A stretch of 11,346 nt of DNA, taken from an uncultured Desulfovibrio sp. (lineage in GTDB: Bacteria > Desulfobacterota > Desulfovibrionia > Desulfovibrionales > Desulfovibrionaceae). Positions within the stretch are counted from its first letter, which is position 1, and each line of letters opens with the position of its first letter. This document shows, piece after piece, positions 1 through 6,019 of the stretch. Location of the stretch: assembly GCA_900546145.1 (NCBI GenBank), contig URBN01000051.1:1-11346 (forward strand), given 5' to 3'. The translations under genes were made by a program, and so were the position numbers. Below the pieces are notes generated by a model that was not told the DNA's origin, searched no databases, and saw only the letters and a program-made list of their open reading frames with translations.

Positions 1-654
1 GTGCGGGGCAGTCTTAGTCAGTGCATCGAACTTCTTTACAATGGCCGGGTCGTCCAGCTTGATGACGCGGCCGGAGAGGCCTTCGACAAGACCGGGAAGA
101 TCCTTGGCCTGGCCTATCCGGGCGGGCGCCTTCTCGACACCCTGGCCCGCAGGGGCAGGGCGGACGCGAAGCTTTTCCCCCGGCCCTATCTCGACAACGA
201 TAATCTCGATTTCAGTTTCAGCGGCCTCAAGACGGCTGTGTCCCTGTACGTGAAAGAGCACTTTGCCGATGAGCCCTGGCCGCATCCGCTGCAGAATCCG
301 GATGACGCGCCGCAGGGCCTCTGCGATCTCTGCGCCTCCTTCAACCTGGCCGTGGTGGACACGCTGCTTGCCAAAGTGCGGCGGGCCATGAAGCGCTACC
401 CCGGCGTGAAGAACCTGATCATGGCCGGCGGTGTCGCTGCCAACAGCCTTCTCAGGGAACGCGTCACGGACCTCATGGAGAGGGCAGGGGGAAAGGCGTC
501 CATGCCGCCGCTCTCCCTCTGCACGGACAACGCTGCCATGATAGCCTACGCGGGCTGGCTTTACGCCAGAGAGGGCTTCTGCCATGACCTTTCCATGGAG
601 ACCATCCCGCGCGGCAGGCCCATTCCCGACGATTATCTGCACGTCCCGCTCTGA
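1..654 (+). CDS. tsaD: tRNA N6-threonylcarbamoyladenosine synthase TsaD, C-terminal part (5' end outside window)
   Basis: TsaD is the catalytic ASKHA-fold, metal-dependent subunit that transfers the threonylcarbamoyl group to A37 of ANN-decoding tRNAs, working with TsaB and TsaE in the cytoplasm. The 217 visible residues carry family hallmarks in the right order: DDAAGEAFDK (residues 21-30 of the fragment), YPGGR, FPRPY, DFSFSGLKTA, an ASFN-AVVDTL segment, AGGVAANSLLR, and near the end LCTDNAAMIAYAG, whose Asp is a known metal ligand. Family members are about 340-360 residues and DDAAGEAFDK normally sits near residue 160, so roughly 140 N-terminal residues, including the HxxxH metal site, lie upstream. 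The GTG at base 1 is therefore an internal codon and not a start. The segment just before DDAAG (LYNGRVVQL) looks slightly longer than the usual LGxTLDDAAG; this may be lineage-specific. It ends 95 bp before trxA, which has its own promoter. Confidence 0.95.
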   Translation: MRGSLSQCIELLYNGRVVQLDDAAGEAFDKTGKILGLAYPGGRLLDTLARRGRADAKLFPRPYLDNDNLDFSFSGLKTAVSLYVKEHFADEPWPHPLQNPDDAPQGLCDLCASFNLAVVDTLLAKVRRAMKRYPGVKNLIMAGGVAANSLLRERVTDLMERAGGKASMPPLSLCTDNAAMIAYAGWLYAREGFCHDLSMETIPRGRPIPDDYLHVPL

Positions 655-665
655 TCCGGCTTGCC

Positions 666-694
666 TTGACAGAGACAAGGGGCGTACCTATTTA
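666..694 (+). promoter_or_regulatory. Sigma70-like promoter of trxA-trxB-bamD
   Basis: A perfect -35 hexamer TTGACA (666-671) is followed after 17 bp by TATTTA (689-694), a weak -10. It lies in the only gap between tsaD and trxA. An inverted repeat CCTTG (664-668) / CAAGG (676-680) overlaps the -35 box and could be an operator, but is short. The -35 is convincing and the -10 is not. Confidence 0.5.
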
Positions 695-749
695 CAAAGA
701 GCGAAAAAATTCCAACCGTCCGGGGCCATCCCTGGAAAAGGAGAACGAT

Positions 750-1070
750 ATGGCTGAACAAGTTAGCGATTCCACTTTCGAGGCTTCTGTCCTGAAATCC
801 GATCTTCCCGTTATGGTCGACTTCTGGGCTCCCTGGTGCGGCCCCTGCAGGGCCATGGGGCCCATCGTCGACGAATGCGCTGAGGAATATGCCGGCAAGC
901 TGAAGGTCTTCAAGATGAACGTGGACGAGAATCCCGCCACTCCGGCCAGATTCGGTATCCGCGCCATCCCCACGCTGATCATCTTCAAGGATGGCAACGC
1001 CGTTGAGCAGCATACCGGCTCCATGCCCAAGGATCAGCTCAGGCAGCTCATCGATTCCAAGGCTTTCTAA
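750..1070 (+). CDS. trxA: Thioredoxin
   Basis: A 106-residue thioredoxin, the usual length, which reduces protein disulfides in the cytoplasm and is recharged by the thioredoxin reductase encoded next to it. The active site WCGPC (residues 28-32 of the product, within FWAPWCGPC) is intact, as is the cis-Pro loop in the segment IRAIPTLIIF. The frame is open further upstream to 666, but the start at 750 is preferred because it has the Shine-Dalgarno AAGGAGAA just upstream and gives the canonical thioredoxin N-terminus. It is the first gene of a three-gene operon; trxB begins one base after its stop. No odd features. Confidence 0.97.
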   Translation: MAEQVSDSTFEASVLKSDLPVMVDFWAPWCGPCRAMGPIVDECAEEYAGKLKVFKMNVDENPATPARFGIRAIPTLIIFKDGNAVEQHTGSMPKDQLRQLIDSKAF

Positions 1071-1071
1071 T

Positions 1072-1995
1072 ATGAAAATCTATGACGCAGCTGTCATAGG
1101 TGCAGGGCCCGCGGGTATCACCGCGGCCCTGTATCTCGTCCGCTCCGGACGCTCCGTTATCCTTTTCGAAAAGCTGACTCCCGGCGGCCAGGTCCTCCTG
1201 ACCGACAGCCTGGAGAATTATCCCGGCTTTCCGAAGGGAATAAAGGGCTGGGAGCTCGCTGACGCCTTTGCCGCCCATCTCGAGGGGCAGCCGGTGGACC
1301 GCTCCACAGCGTCCGTCACGGCCGTGACGGGAAGCGCAGGAAACTTCACCCTGAAGACCTCTGACGGCGACATTTCCGCCAGAACGGTCATCGCCGCCTC
1401 AGGCGCCACGCACCGCAGGCTCGGCGTGAAGGATGAGGACAGACTGCTGGGTCATGGCGTTTCCTACTGTGCCGTCTGTGACGGCAACTTTTTCCGCGGC
1501 ATGCCCGTGGCCGTTGTCGGCGGCGGCAATTCGGCTCTGGAAGAGTCCCTTTATCTTGCGAGAATCTGTTCCAGGGTCTACCTCATTCACAGGCGCGATG
1601 CCTTCAGGGGCGCCGCGATCCACGAGAAGAGGGTCAGGGAGACGGGCAACATCGAACTCGTGCTCTCCAGTGTGGTGGACAGCCTGAACGGTGACGACAA
1701 TCTGAAGTCCGTTACCGTGCGCAGCGTGACCACCGGTGAAAAGCGGGACATCGATGTTGACGGCATCTTCATTTTCGTCGGCAATATCCCCAACTCTGAC
1801 TGTCTGCCCGAAGCCTGCCAGCGCGATAAGGGCGGCTTCCTCATCACCGATACGGAGATGAGGACGACCGTGCCCGGCATTTTCGCGGCCGGCGACATAC
1901 GCTCCAAATTATGCCGTCAGGTGGTGACTGCCGCCGGCGATGGCGCAACAGCCGCTCACGCGGCTTCCTTACTGCTGGACGAACTCCATGCCTAA
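1072..1995 (+). CDS. trxB: Thioredoxin reductase (NADPH, FAD)
   Basis: A 307-residue low-molecular-weight thioredoxin reductase that passes electrons from NADPH through FAD and a redox disulfide to thioredoxin. Visible motifs: FAD-binding GAGPAG (residues 10-15), redox-active CAVC (Cys133 and Cys136), NADPH-binding GGGNSA (150-155), HRRDAFR (173-179) whose arginines normally read the NADPH 2'-phosphate, and the second FAD motif FAAGD (271-275) followed by the RQVVTAAGDG segment. The active site is CAVC where E. coli has CATC, a common variant. The ATG at 1072 lies one base after the trxA stop and gives a start directly before the FAD motif; an in-frame start at 991 would overlap trxA and has no homology. 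The 3' end overlaps bamD by 8 bases. Confidence 0.96.
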   Translation: MKIYDAAVIGAGPAGITAALYLVRSGRSVILFEKLTPGGQVLLTDSLENYPGFPKGIKGWELADAFAAHLEGQPVDRSTASVTAVTGSAGNFTLKTSDGDISARTVIAASGATHRRLGVKDEDRLLGHGVSYCAVCDGNFFRGMPVAVVGGGNSALEESLYLARICSRVYLIHRRDAFRGAAIHEKRVRETGNIELVLSSVVDSLNGDDNLKSVTVRSVTTGEKRDIDVDGIFIFVGNIPNSDCLPEACQRDKGGFLITDTEMRTTVPGIFAAGDIRSKLCRQVVTAAGDGATAAHAASLLLDELHA

Positions 1996-2719
1996 ACATC
2001 TGCTTCGCAATCTTCTCCTGGCGGTCACCCTGGTCACTGCCTCCGGCTGCGGCATCATCGATATGATCTACCTGCCGCCGGCCGAGGATACGGCCCAGGA
2101 AATCTTCGAGGCCGCCAACGACGCCATGGCCGATCACAATTACGTCCGCGCCGTGCAGCTCTACAACAAGCTGAAGGACGCCTATCCCTTCAGTCCCTAC
2201 ACGGTGGACGCCGAGCTTTCCCTGGGTGACGCCTATTACCTCGACGAGGAATACGCGCTGGCCGCGGAGAACTATAAGGACTTCGAGTCCTTCCATCCCC
2301 GTCACAAGGCCATCCCCTACGTGCTCTATCAGATCGGCATGTCGCTCATGAAGCAGTTCCAGTCCATCGACCGTCCCACCACGGAGCTCGACGAGGCCGT
2401 TTCTTACTTCGAGCGGGTAATCCAGCAGTATCCCGGCACGCCGTACGCCGAGGGCGCGAAGAAGAATATCGGCATCTGCCGCAAAAACATGGCCGAGCAT
2501 GAGCTCTACATTGCCGACATGTTCTGGCACATGGAAAAGTACGGTTCCGCCTGGCACCGTTATGAGTACATCGCCAAGAATTACGCCGATGTGCCTGATG
2601 TGGCCGAACACGCCAGAACGAAGTCCGCTGCCGCCTATCACGAATACACCGTGCAGGAAAATGAACAGCGCCGTCAGGCCCGCGAGGGATCCTGGCACGA
2701 CTGGTTCAAGTGGCTTTAG
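1988..2719 (+). CDS. bamD: Outer membrane protein assembly lipoprotein BamD
   Basis: A 243-residue BamD (YfiO/ComL) homologue, the essential lipoprotein of the BAM complex that helps insert beta-barrel proteins into the outer membrane. The N-terminus is a lipoprotein signal with a basic start, a hydrophobic stretch and a lipobox ending ASG-C (lipidated Cys21). The rest is TPR-like helical repeats with BamD landmarks: LKDAYPFSPY (62-71), a GDAYYL segment (80-85), ESFHPRHKAIPY (100-111), QYPGTPYAEGAKK (147-159) and the YIAKNYADVP repeat (194-203). The length matches the family (about 245). The chosen ATG overlaps the last 8 bases of trxB, implying translational coupling; in-frame starts further upstream would lie deep in trxB and hide the signal peptide. 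It is the last gene of the operon and is followed by an intrinsic terminator. Confidence 0.93.
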   Translation: MPKHLLRNLLLAVTLVTASGCGIIDMIYLPPAEDTAQEIFEAANDAMADHNYVRAVQLYNKLKDAYPFSPYTVDAELSLGDAYYLDEEYALAAENYKDFESFHPRHKAIPYVLYQIGMSLMKQFQSIDRPTTELDEAVSYFERVIQQYPGTPYAEGAKKNIGICRKNMAEHELYIADMFWHMEKYGSAWHRYEYIAKNYADVPDVAEHARTKSAAAYHEYTVQENEQRRQAREGSWHDWFKWL

Positions 2720-2748
2720 GCCGCTTCTGAAATCCTGAAAGACAACGC

Positions 2749-2793
2749 AGGCAGGCCGGAAAGAGGAGTATTCCTTTTCCGGCCTGCCTTTTT
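2749..2793 (+). terminator. Intrinsic terminator of the trxA-trxB-bamD operon
   Basis: A stem of 13 continuous pairs (2749-2761 with 2777-2789, core GGCAGGCCGGAA / TTCCGGCCTGCC) extends inward through weaker pairs and is followed by TTTTT (2789-2793). It lies 29 bp after the bamD stop. A second, weaker hairpin CCTGCC/GGCAGG (2797-2802 / 2812-2817) follows without a T-run. Confidence 0.9.
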
Positions 2794-2817
2794 ACGCCTG
2801 CCAGGGGTATGGGCAGG

Positions 2818-2958
2818 TTCCGGGAATCAGCCTGTGGAGGGACACTCTGACGCTTTGCTGACTGTCCGCCCGGCGCCTGCAGGACTGGTAAAGTCCGGAT
2901 GGAAACGTTAGCCGGAGATACGGCGGCGGAAAGCCCGGAATGTCAGTGGCCGGTGGGA
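2818..2958. other. Non-coding stretch without recognised content
   Basis: Between the bamD terminator region and the candidate promoter at 2959 lies GC-rich DNA with small inverted repeats, for example GGACT/AGTCC around 2881-2895, but no gene or RNA family that I recognise. The frame of the downstream CDF gene happens to be open from an ATG at 2899, but it has no Shine-Dalgarno and the peptide resembles nothing known to me. I compared the region by eye with RNase P RNA, tmRNA, SRP RNA, cobalamin, TPP and Mn riboswitch landmarks and saw no match on either strand. Confidence 0.4.
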
Positions 2959-2987
2959 TTGTTGAGGAGCGGGAAGAGTGATATTCT
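2959..2987 (+). promoter_or_regulatory. Candidate extended -10 promoter of the CDF exporter leader
   Basis: TTGTTG (2959-2964), 17 bp, then TGATATTCT (2979-2987), an extended -10 with TG one base before TATTCT. A start near 2994 would give a leader of about 160 nt to the CDF start codon. It is the best promoter I can see between the bamD terminator and the CDF gene. It lies upstream of the terminator at 3063-3096, and I see no promoter after that terminator. Confidence 0.45.
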
Positions 2988-3001
2988 AAAAGACAGTGAG
3001 C

Positions 3002-3033
3002 CTGCCGGGACGGCAGTTGGCATAACCCGGCAG
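3002..3033 (+). promoter_or_regulatory. Leader hairpin with alternative pairings
   Basis: CTGCCGGG (3002-3009) pairs with CCCGGCAG (3026-3033), 8 bp with a 16-nt loop. The same left arm can pair instead with CGGCAG at 3011-3016 (6 bp, 3-nt loop), so the two folds exclude each other. This is what an RNA switch might look like, but no known riboswitch consensus was recognised. Confidence 0.45.
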
Positions 3034-3062
3034 AAAACTTCAGTTCATACCAAGACAGGATC

Positions 3063-3096
3063 GGGGGAGGATCGATACGTTCTCCCTCTTTTTTTT
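3063..3096 (+). terminator. Intrinsic terminator or attenuator in the CDF leader
   Basis: GGGGGAGGAT (3063-3072) pairs with GTTCTCCCTC (3079-3088), ten pairs including a few G-U, with a 6-nt loop, followed directly by eight Ts (3089-3096). It ends 60 bp before the CDF start codon. No -10-like sequence is visible between it and the Shine-Dalgarno, so it probably either attenuates CDF expression or ends a small RNA. Confidence 0.8.
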
Positions 3097-3156
3097 ACGG
3101 TGCAGCCTTCCTTCAGCGGGAAGGGGGCGGCACTGCCATCTCCGGAGGAAGTTACC

Positions 3157-4647
3157 ATGGCAGCTGACGCGCAGGACGCGGATATCGAAAAACTCAAGAA
3201 GCGGGCCGCTCTCATGAGCCTTCTGGCAGCCGTTTTCCTGACCTCTTTCAAGCTGGTCATCGGCCTGTACACCAACTCGCTGGCCATTTTGTCCGAGGCC
3301 CTGCACAGCGGCCTTGATCTTCTGGCGGCCATCATGACCTTCTACGCCATTCGCATCTCTTCCATGCCCGCGGACAGGCGCCACCCTTATGGCCACGGCA
3401 AGGTGGAGAACCTGTCGGCTCTCGGCGAGACCATCCTGCTCTTTGTGGTCTGTATTTATGTTGGTTTTGAAGGCACGAACCGCCTCCTGAGTCATTCCTC
3501 TCCTGTCATGCCCTCGCTCTGGGGCGTCGCGGTCATGGCCGTGTCCATGGCTGTTGACATCAACCGCGTACGCGTACTGAGGAAGGCCGCGAAGCAGGCC
3601 AACAGCCAGGCACTCGCGGCTGACGCCCTGCATTTCGCCACGGACATCCTGGCCTCGGCCACGGTCTTCGTGGGCGTTCTCGCTGTGTGGCTCGCGGATT
3701 TCCTGAATCTCCCGCCCCAGGTCAGGCACATCGTAAACCAGGCCGATACCGTGGCCGCCCTCATCGTGGCCGTCATCATCTTCAAGGTCAGCCTGACCAT
3801 GTGCCGCAGCGCGGTCGATTACCTCATGGACTCCGGCTCGGAAGAGGTGGAGAAGAGCATCGAGGAGAAGGTTCAGCTCGTCCGGGGCGTCAATTCCGTG
3901 GGACGTCTCAGGATGCGCTCTGCCGGTCCTCACTATTTCGTGGACCTCTGTGTGGGCGTGGATCCGCAGATGCGTGTCTGCGAGGGACACCGCATTGCCC
4001 ATGACGTGGAGAGTTCCGTGTGCGCCATCCTGCCCGGCGCGGACGTGACCGTGCATGTGGATCCCTGTTATGTTTCCGGTGAGGGGGAGAGCCCCATCGA
4101 CGTCATGCAGCGCCTCGCGCAGGAGCAGGGCCTCTCGGCGCATGATTTCCATACGCTGACCCTGTCAGACGGAGGAATGCGCGTCGAGGTCATCCTCGAG
4201 TTCGACAGCCATACGTCCTTCAGCGTGGCCTATGAGCGGGCCCGCAATTATGAGTCCGCTGTGCGCAGGCGCATCCCCGGCCTTGAAATCGTTACCCATA
4301 TAGAGCCCATGGTGGAAGAACTGCCCTCGCGCGCCTACACGCCTGAGGAAAATCCGCTGGCCCGCCTCGCCTGGGAACAGGTGCAGCAGGTTACGGCCGC
4401 GCATCCCCTCGTTTCGAAGCCGCACAACTTCAAGTTCTACATGCAGCCCAAAATCGGGGTCAGCATCAGCTTCCACTGCGCCATGGAAGGCATCCTCAGC
4501 GTGGGAGCCGTGCACGAGGAAACCGTGCACCTTGAGCAGGAGCTCAGGGAGGCGCTTCCCGTGCTCGGCCGCGTCACTGTGCACGTGGAGCCGCCGTCGC
4601 ATAAGCTCGACACGGACGGAGCCGGCGGAAAGGGCCAGGCGGAATAA
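3157..4647 (+). CDS. Cation diffusion facilitator (CDF) metal exporter with three C-terminal dimer-type domains
   Basis: A 496-residue CDF/FieF-like transporter that exports divalent metal ions across the inner membrane using the proton gradient. The membrane part (about residues 15-225) has six predicted helices. The transport site aligned to YiiP reads H50, D54 (ALHSGLD, TM2) and H159, D163 (LHFATD, TM5), the HDHD type usually linked to Zn. The DxxHxxxH cluster (D73, H76, H80) matches the intracellular loop site of YiiP. Typical members are about 300 residues with one cytoplasmic ferredoxin-like dimer domain; here there are three in tandem (about 229-303, 313-384, 399-479), each ending in a version of V-x-H-V-D/E-P. 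The start at 3157 is set by GGAGGAA at 3144-3150 and by the family N-terminus. The frame is open back to 2899, but that would translate the terminator. It stands alone between a regulated-looking leader and convergent engB. The metal is inferred and not proven. Confidence 0.92.
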   Translation: MAADAQDADIEKLKKRAALMSLLAAVFLTSFKLVIGLYTNSLAILSEALHSGLDLLAAIMTFYAIRISSMPADRRHPYGHGKVENLSALGETILLFVVCIYVGFEGTNRLLSHSSPVMPSLWGVAVMAVSMAVDINRVRVLRKAAKQANSQALAADALHFATDILASATVFVGVLAVWLADFLNLPPQVRHIVNQADTVAALIVAVIIFKVSLTMCRSAVDYLMDSGSEEVEKSIEEKVQLVRGVNSVGRLRMRSAGPHYFVDLCVGVDPQMRVCEGHRIAHDVESSVCAILPGADVTVHVDPCYVSGEGESPIDVMQRLAQEQGLSAHDFHTLTLSDGGMRVEVILEFDSHTSFSVAYERARNYESAVRRRIPGLEIVTHIEPMVEELPSRAYTPEENPLARLAWEQVQQVTAAHPLVSKPHNFKFYMQPKIGVSISFHCAMEGILSVGAVHEETVHLEQELREALPVLGRVTVHVEPPSHKLDTDGAGGKGQAE

Positions 4648-4651
4648 AAAA

Positions 4652-4677
4652 GGCGCCTTCTCCGGAAAGAAGGCGCC
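4652..4677 (-). terminator. Intrinsic terminator of engB (minus strand)
   Basis: A perfect 10-bp stem GGCGCCTTCT (4652-4661) / AGAAGGCGCC (4668-4677) with loop CCGGAA. On the minus strand it is followed by a T-run (the A-run at 4646-4651 on the plus strand, which overlaps the CDF stop). There is no T-run on the plus-strand side, so it mainly serves engB, although the hairpin may also protect the 3' end of the CDF mRNA. Confidence 0.85.
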
Positions 4678-4703
4678 CCTGCGTGCTTTACCGGGGGAGG
4701 GGG

Positions 4704-5342
4704 CTAGTCTTCACTGTCCCCGGGAAGGTTTTTCTCCGGCTCAGGCGTGTTCCCGTCTTCGACGGCGATGTCCATCTCACGGAGTATGGCCCGCCAGAGG
4801 TTTCTGAGGCCCGTCTTCTTCGCTGACGAGGTGGGCAGGGGCCTCACGCTCAGAATCTTCTCCCACTCGTTCTGACGCGTGGCGATGTCGCGCTGGCGGC
4901 ACTTGTCCGCCTTGGTGAGCACGGGCAGAACGTGCAGTCCTATGCTCTTCGCGTAGCCCGCGAGCTGCAGGTCAAGCTTCTGGGGCTCGAGGCGCGAGTC
5001 GATGAGCAGAATAAGGGAGCGGAGCTGCTGGCATTCCTTCAGGTAACGCTCGAGAAGCCTGGCCCATTCCTCGCGCTCGGCGTGGCAGGCCCTGGCGTAG
5101 CCGTAGCCCGGCAGGTCCACAAGGCAGAAGTCGTAGGGGCTCACGCGGTAATAGTTGACGGAGCGCGTTTTGCCGGGGGTGGCGCTGACCTTCGCGAGGG
5201 CGCGCCGTCTCGCGAGCGCGTTGATGAGGGAGGACTTTCCCACGTTGGAGCGGCCGGCGAGGGCTATCTGCGGGACATTTCTGTGGATGAGCTGGTCTAT
5301 GGTGTAGGCCGTGGCTTCAAGAATGAGTTCAGGTTCCTGCAT
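4704..5342 (-). CDS. engB: Ribosome biogenesis GTPase EngB (YsxC/YihA)
   Basis: A 212-residue TRAFAC-class GTPase required for late assembly of the large ribosomal subunit in many bacteria. All G motifs are present: G1 GRSNVGKSS (residues 30-38), G2 region SATPGKTRSVNYY (53-65), G3 DLPGYG (76-81), G4 TKAD (143-146) and G5 SSAK (172-175). The length is typical, with a short acidic, proline-containing tail (about 190-212). The start is supported by GGAGGA on the minus strand (5347-5352). It is divergent from efp, with 118 bp between the start codons, and convergent with the CDF gene. I could not assign a clear promoter on the minus strand. Confidence 0.95.
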   Translation of the reverse strand: MQEPELILEATAYTIDQLIHRNVPQIALAGRSNVGKSSLINALARRRALAKVSATPGKTRSVNYYRVSPYDFCLVDLPGYGYARACHAEREEWARLLERYLKECQQLRSLILLIDSRLEPQKLDLQLAGYAKSIGLHVLPVLTKADKCRQRDIATRQNEWEKILSVRPLPTSSAKKTGLRNLWRAILREMDIAVEDGNTPEPEKNLPGDSED

Positions 5343-5364
5343 GGTATCCTCCGGTTTATCTGGC

Positions 5365-5392
5365 TTGACAGTGTCTTGCTTTCCGTTAAATT
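5365..5392 (+). promoter_or_regulatory. Sigma70-like promoter of efp-ftsK
   Basis: A perfect -35 TTGACA (5365-5370), a 16-bp spacer, then TAAATT (5387-5392), a 4/6 match to the -10 consensus, in AT-rich DNA. The inverted repeat GTTAA-N5-TTAAC (5385-5399) covers the -10 and could be an operator. A start near 5399 would give a leader of about 60 nt before efp. Confidence 0.65.
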
Positions 5393-5414
5393 AATTAACT
5401 CAATTTGTCACGGG

Positions 5415-5445
5415 CCCCCCGCTGTTGGCAGGGGGAAATTTTTTT
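5415..5445 (+). terminator. Terminator-like hairpin in the efp leader (possible attenuator)
   Basis: CCCCC (5415-5419) pairs with GGGGG (5431-5435); the stem continues past a C-A mismatch with GC/GC pairs (5421-5422 with 5428-5429) around a small loop. AAA and then seven Ts (5439-5445) follow, just before the Shine-Dalgarno GGAGGAA (5448-5454). No plus-strand gene ends upstream, so this element belongs to the efp transcript. The AAA between stem and T-run makes it weaker than the other terminators here. Confidence 0.5.
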
Positions 5446-5460
5446 CTGGAGGAACCAGGC

Positions 5461-6018
5461 ATGTATTCTACCACCGATTTCCGCAAAGGCCTCAAGATTG
5501 AGGTCGAGGGCACTCCCTACGAAATCATCGAATTCCAGCACTTCAAGCCCGGCAAGGGCGGCGCTATGGTGCGCACGAAGCTGCGCAACATTCTGACCGG
5601 CCGCGTTGAGGCCATTACCTTCCGCTCCGGCGACAAGGTCGGCAAACCTGACATCGAGACCCGCGACATGCAGTACCTGTACAAGGACGGCGAGGATCTG
5701 GTCTTCATGGATATGACCACCTACGAGCAGATTCAGATGCCCGCTGCCTCCACCGCCGGCAAGTCCGATTTCCTCAAGGACGGTCAGGAATGCCGCGTCA
5801 TGCTCTATCAGGGACGTCCCCTCGACATCGACATCCCCATGTCCGTTGTGCTTGAAGTGACCGACACCGAGCCTGGCGCCAAGGGCGACACCGTGAGCAA
5901 CGTGACCAAGGCCGCCACCCTCGAGTCCGGCGCCGTGATCCAGGTTCCGATCTTCGTCAACGTGGGTGATCGCGTGAAGGTCAACACCGGCACGAAGGAA
6001 TATCTGGGCCGCGAATAG
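5461..6018 (+). CDS. efp: Translation elongation factor EF-P
   Basis: A 185-residue EF-P, full length, which binds between the P and E sites of the ribosome and relieves stalling at consecutive prolines. The N-terminal KOW-like domain carries the loop FKPGKGGAMVR with Lys32 at its tip, the position that is lysylated, rhamnosylated (as Arg) or otherwise modified in other bacteria; having Lys here, it could be a substrate of an EpmA-type or another lysine-modifying enzyme, none of which is in this window. The middle and C-terminal OB domains follow, including LYQGRPLDIDIP (114-125) and the C-terminal VKVNTGTKEYLGR. The start at 5461 is set by GGAGGAA at 5448-5454; an in-frame ATG at 5425 lies inside the leader hairpin. 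ftsK begins one base after the stop, so the pair is probably co-transcribed and translationally coupled. Confidence 0.97.
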   Translation: MYSTTDFRKGLKIEVEGTPYEIIEFQHFKPGKGGAMVRTKLRNILTGRVEAITFRSGDKVGKPDIETRDMQYLYKDGEDLVFMDMTTYEQIQMPAASTAGKSDFLKDGQECRVMLYQGRPLDIDIPMSVVLEVTDTEPGAKGDTVSNVTKAATLESGAVIQVPIFVNVGDRVKVNTGTKEYLGRE

Positions 6019-6019
6019 T

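Noticed and set aside
1844..2698. Long minus-strand open frame opposite bamD
   Set aside because: It is a GC-driven shadow of trxB and bamD; the product has no recognisable domain.
2797..2817. Second hairpin after bamD as an independent terminator
   Set aside because: It has only 6 pairs and no T-run; the strong terminator just before it already accounts for termination.
2818..3062. A known structured RNA (RNase P, tmRNA, SRP, 6S, cobalamin, TPP, Mn or NiCo riboswitch)
   Set aside because: None of the conserved core sequences that I can recall were found on either strand. Only a covariance-model search could settle this.
2899..3156. In-frame N-terminal extension of the CDF protein starting at 2899
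   Set aside because: It has no Shine-Dalgarno, the peptide is unlike any CDF N-terminus, and it would translate the terminator at 3063-3096. The start at 3157 has a strong ribosome binding site.
3040..4152. Minus-strand open frame opposite the CDF gene (about 370 codons)
   Set aside because: It is rich in His, Asp and Gly as expected from the antisense of this gene, and has no domain that I recognise.
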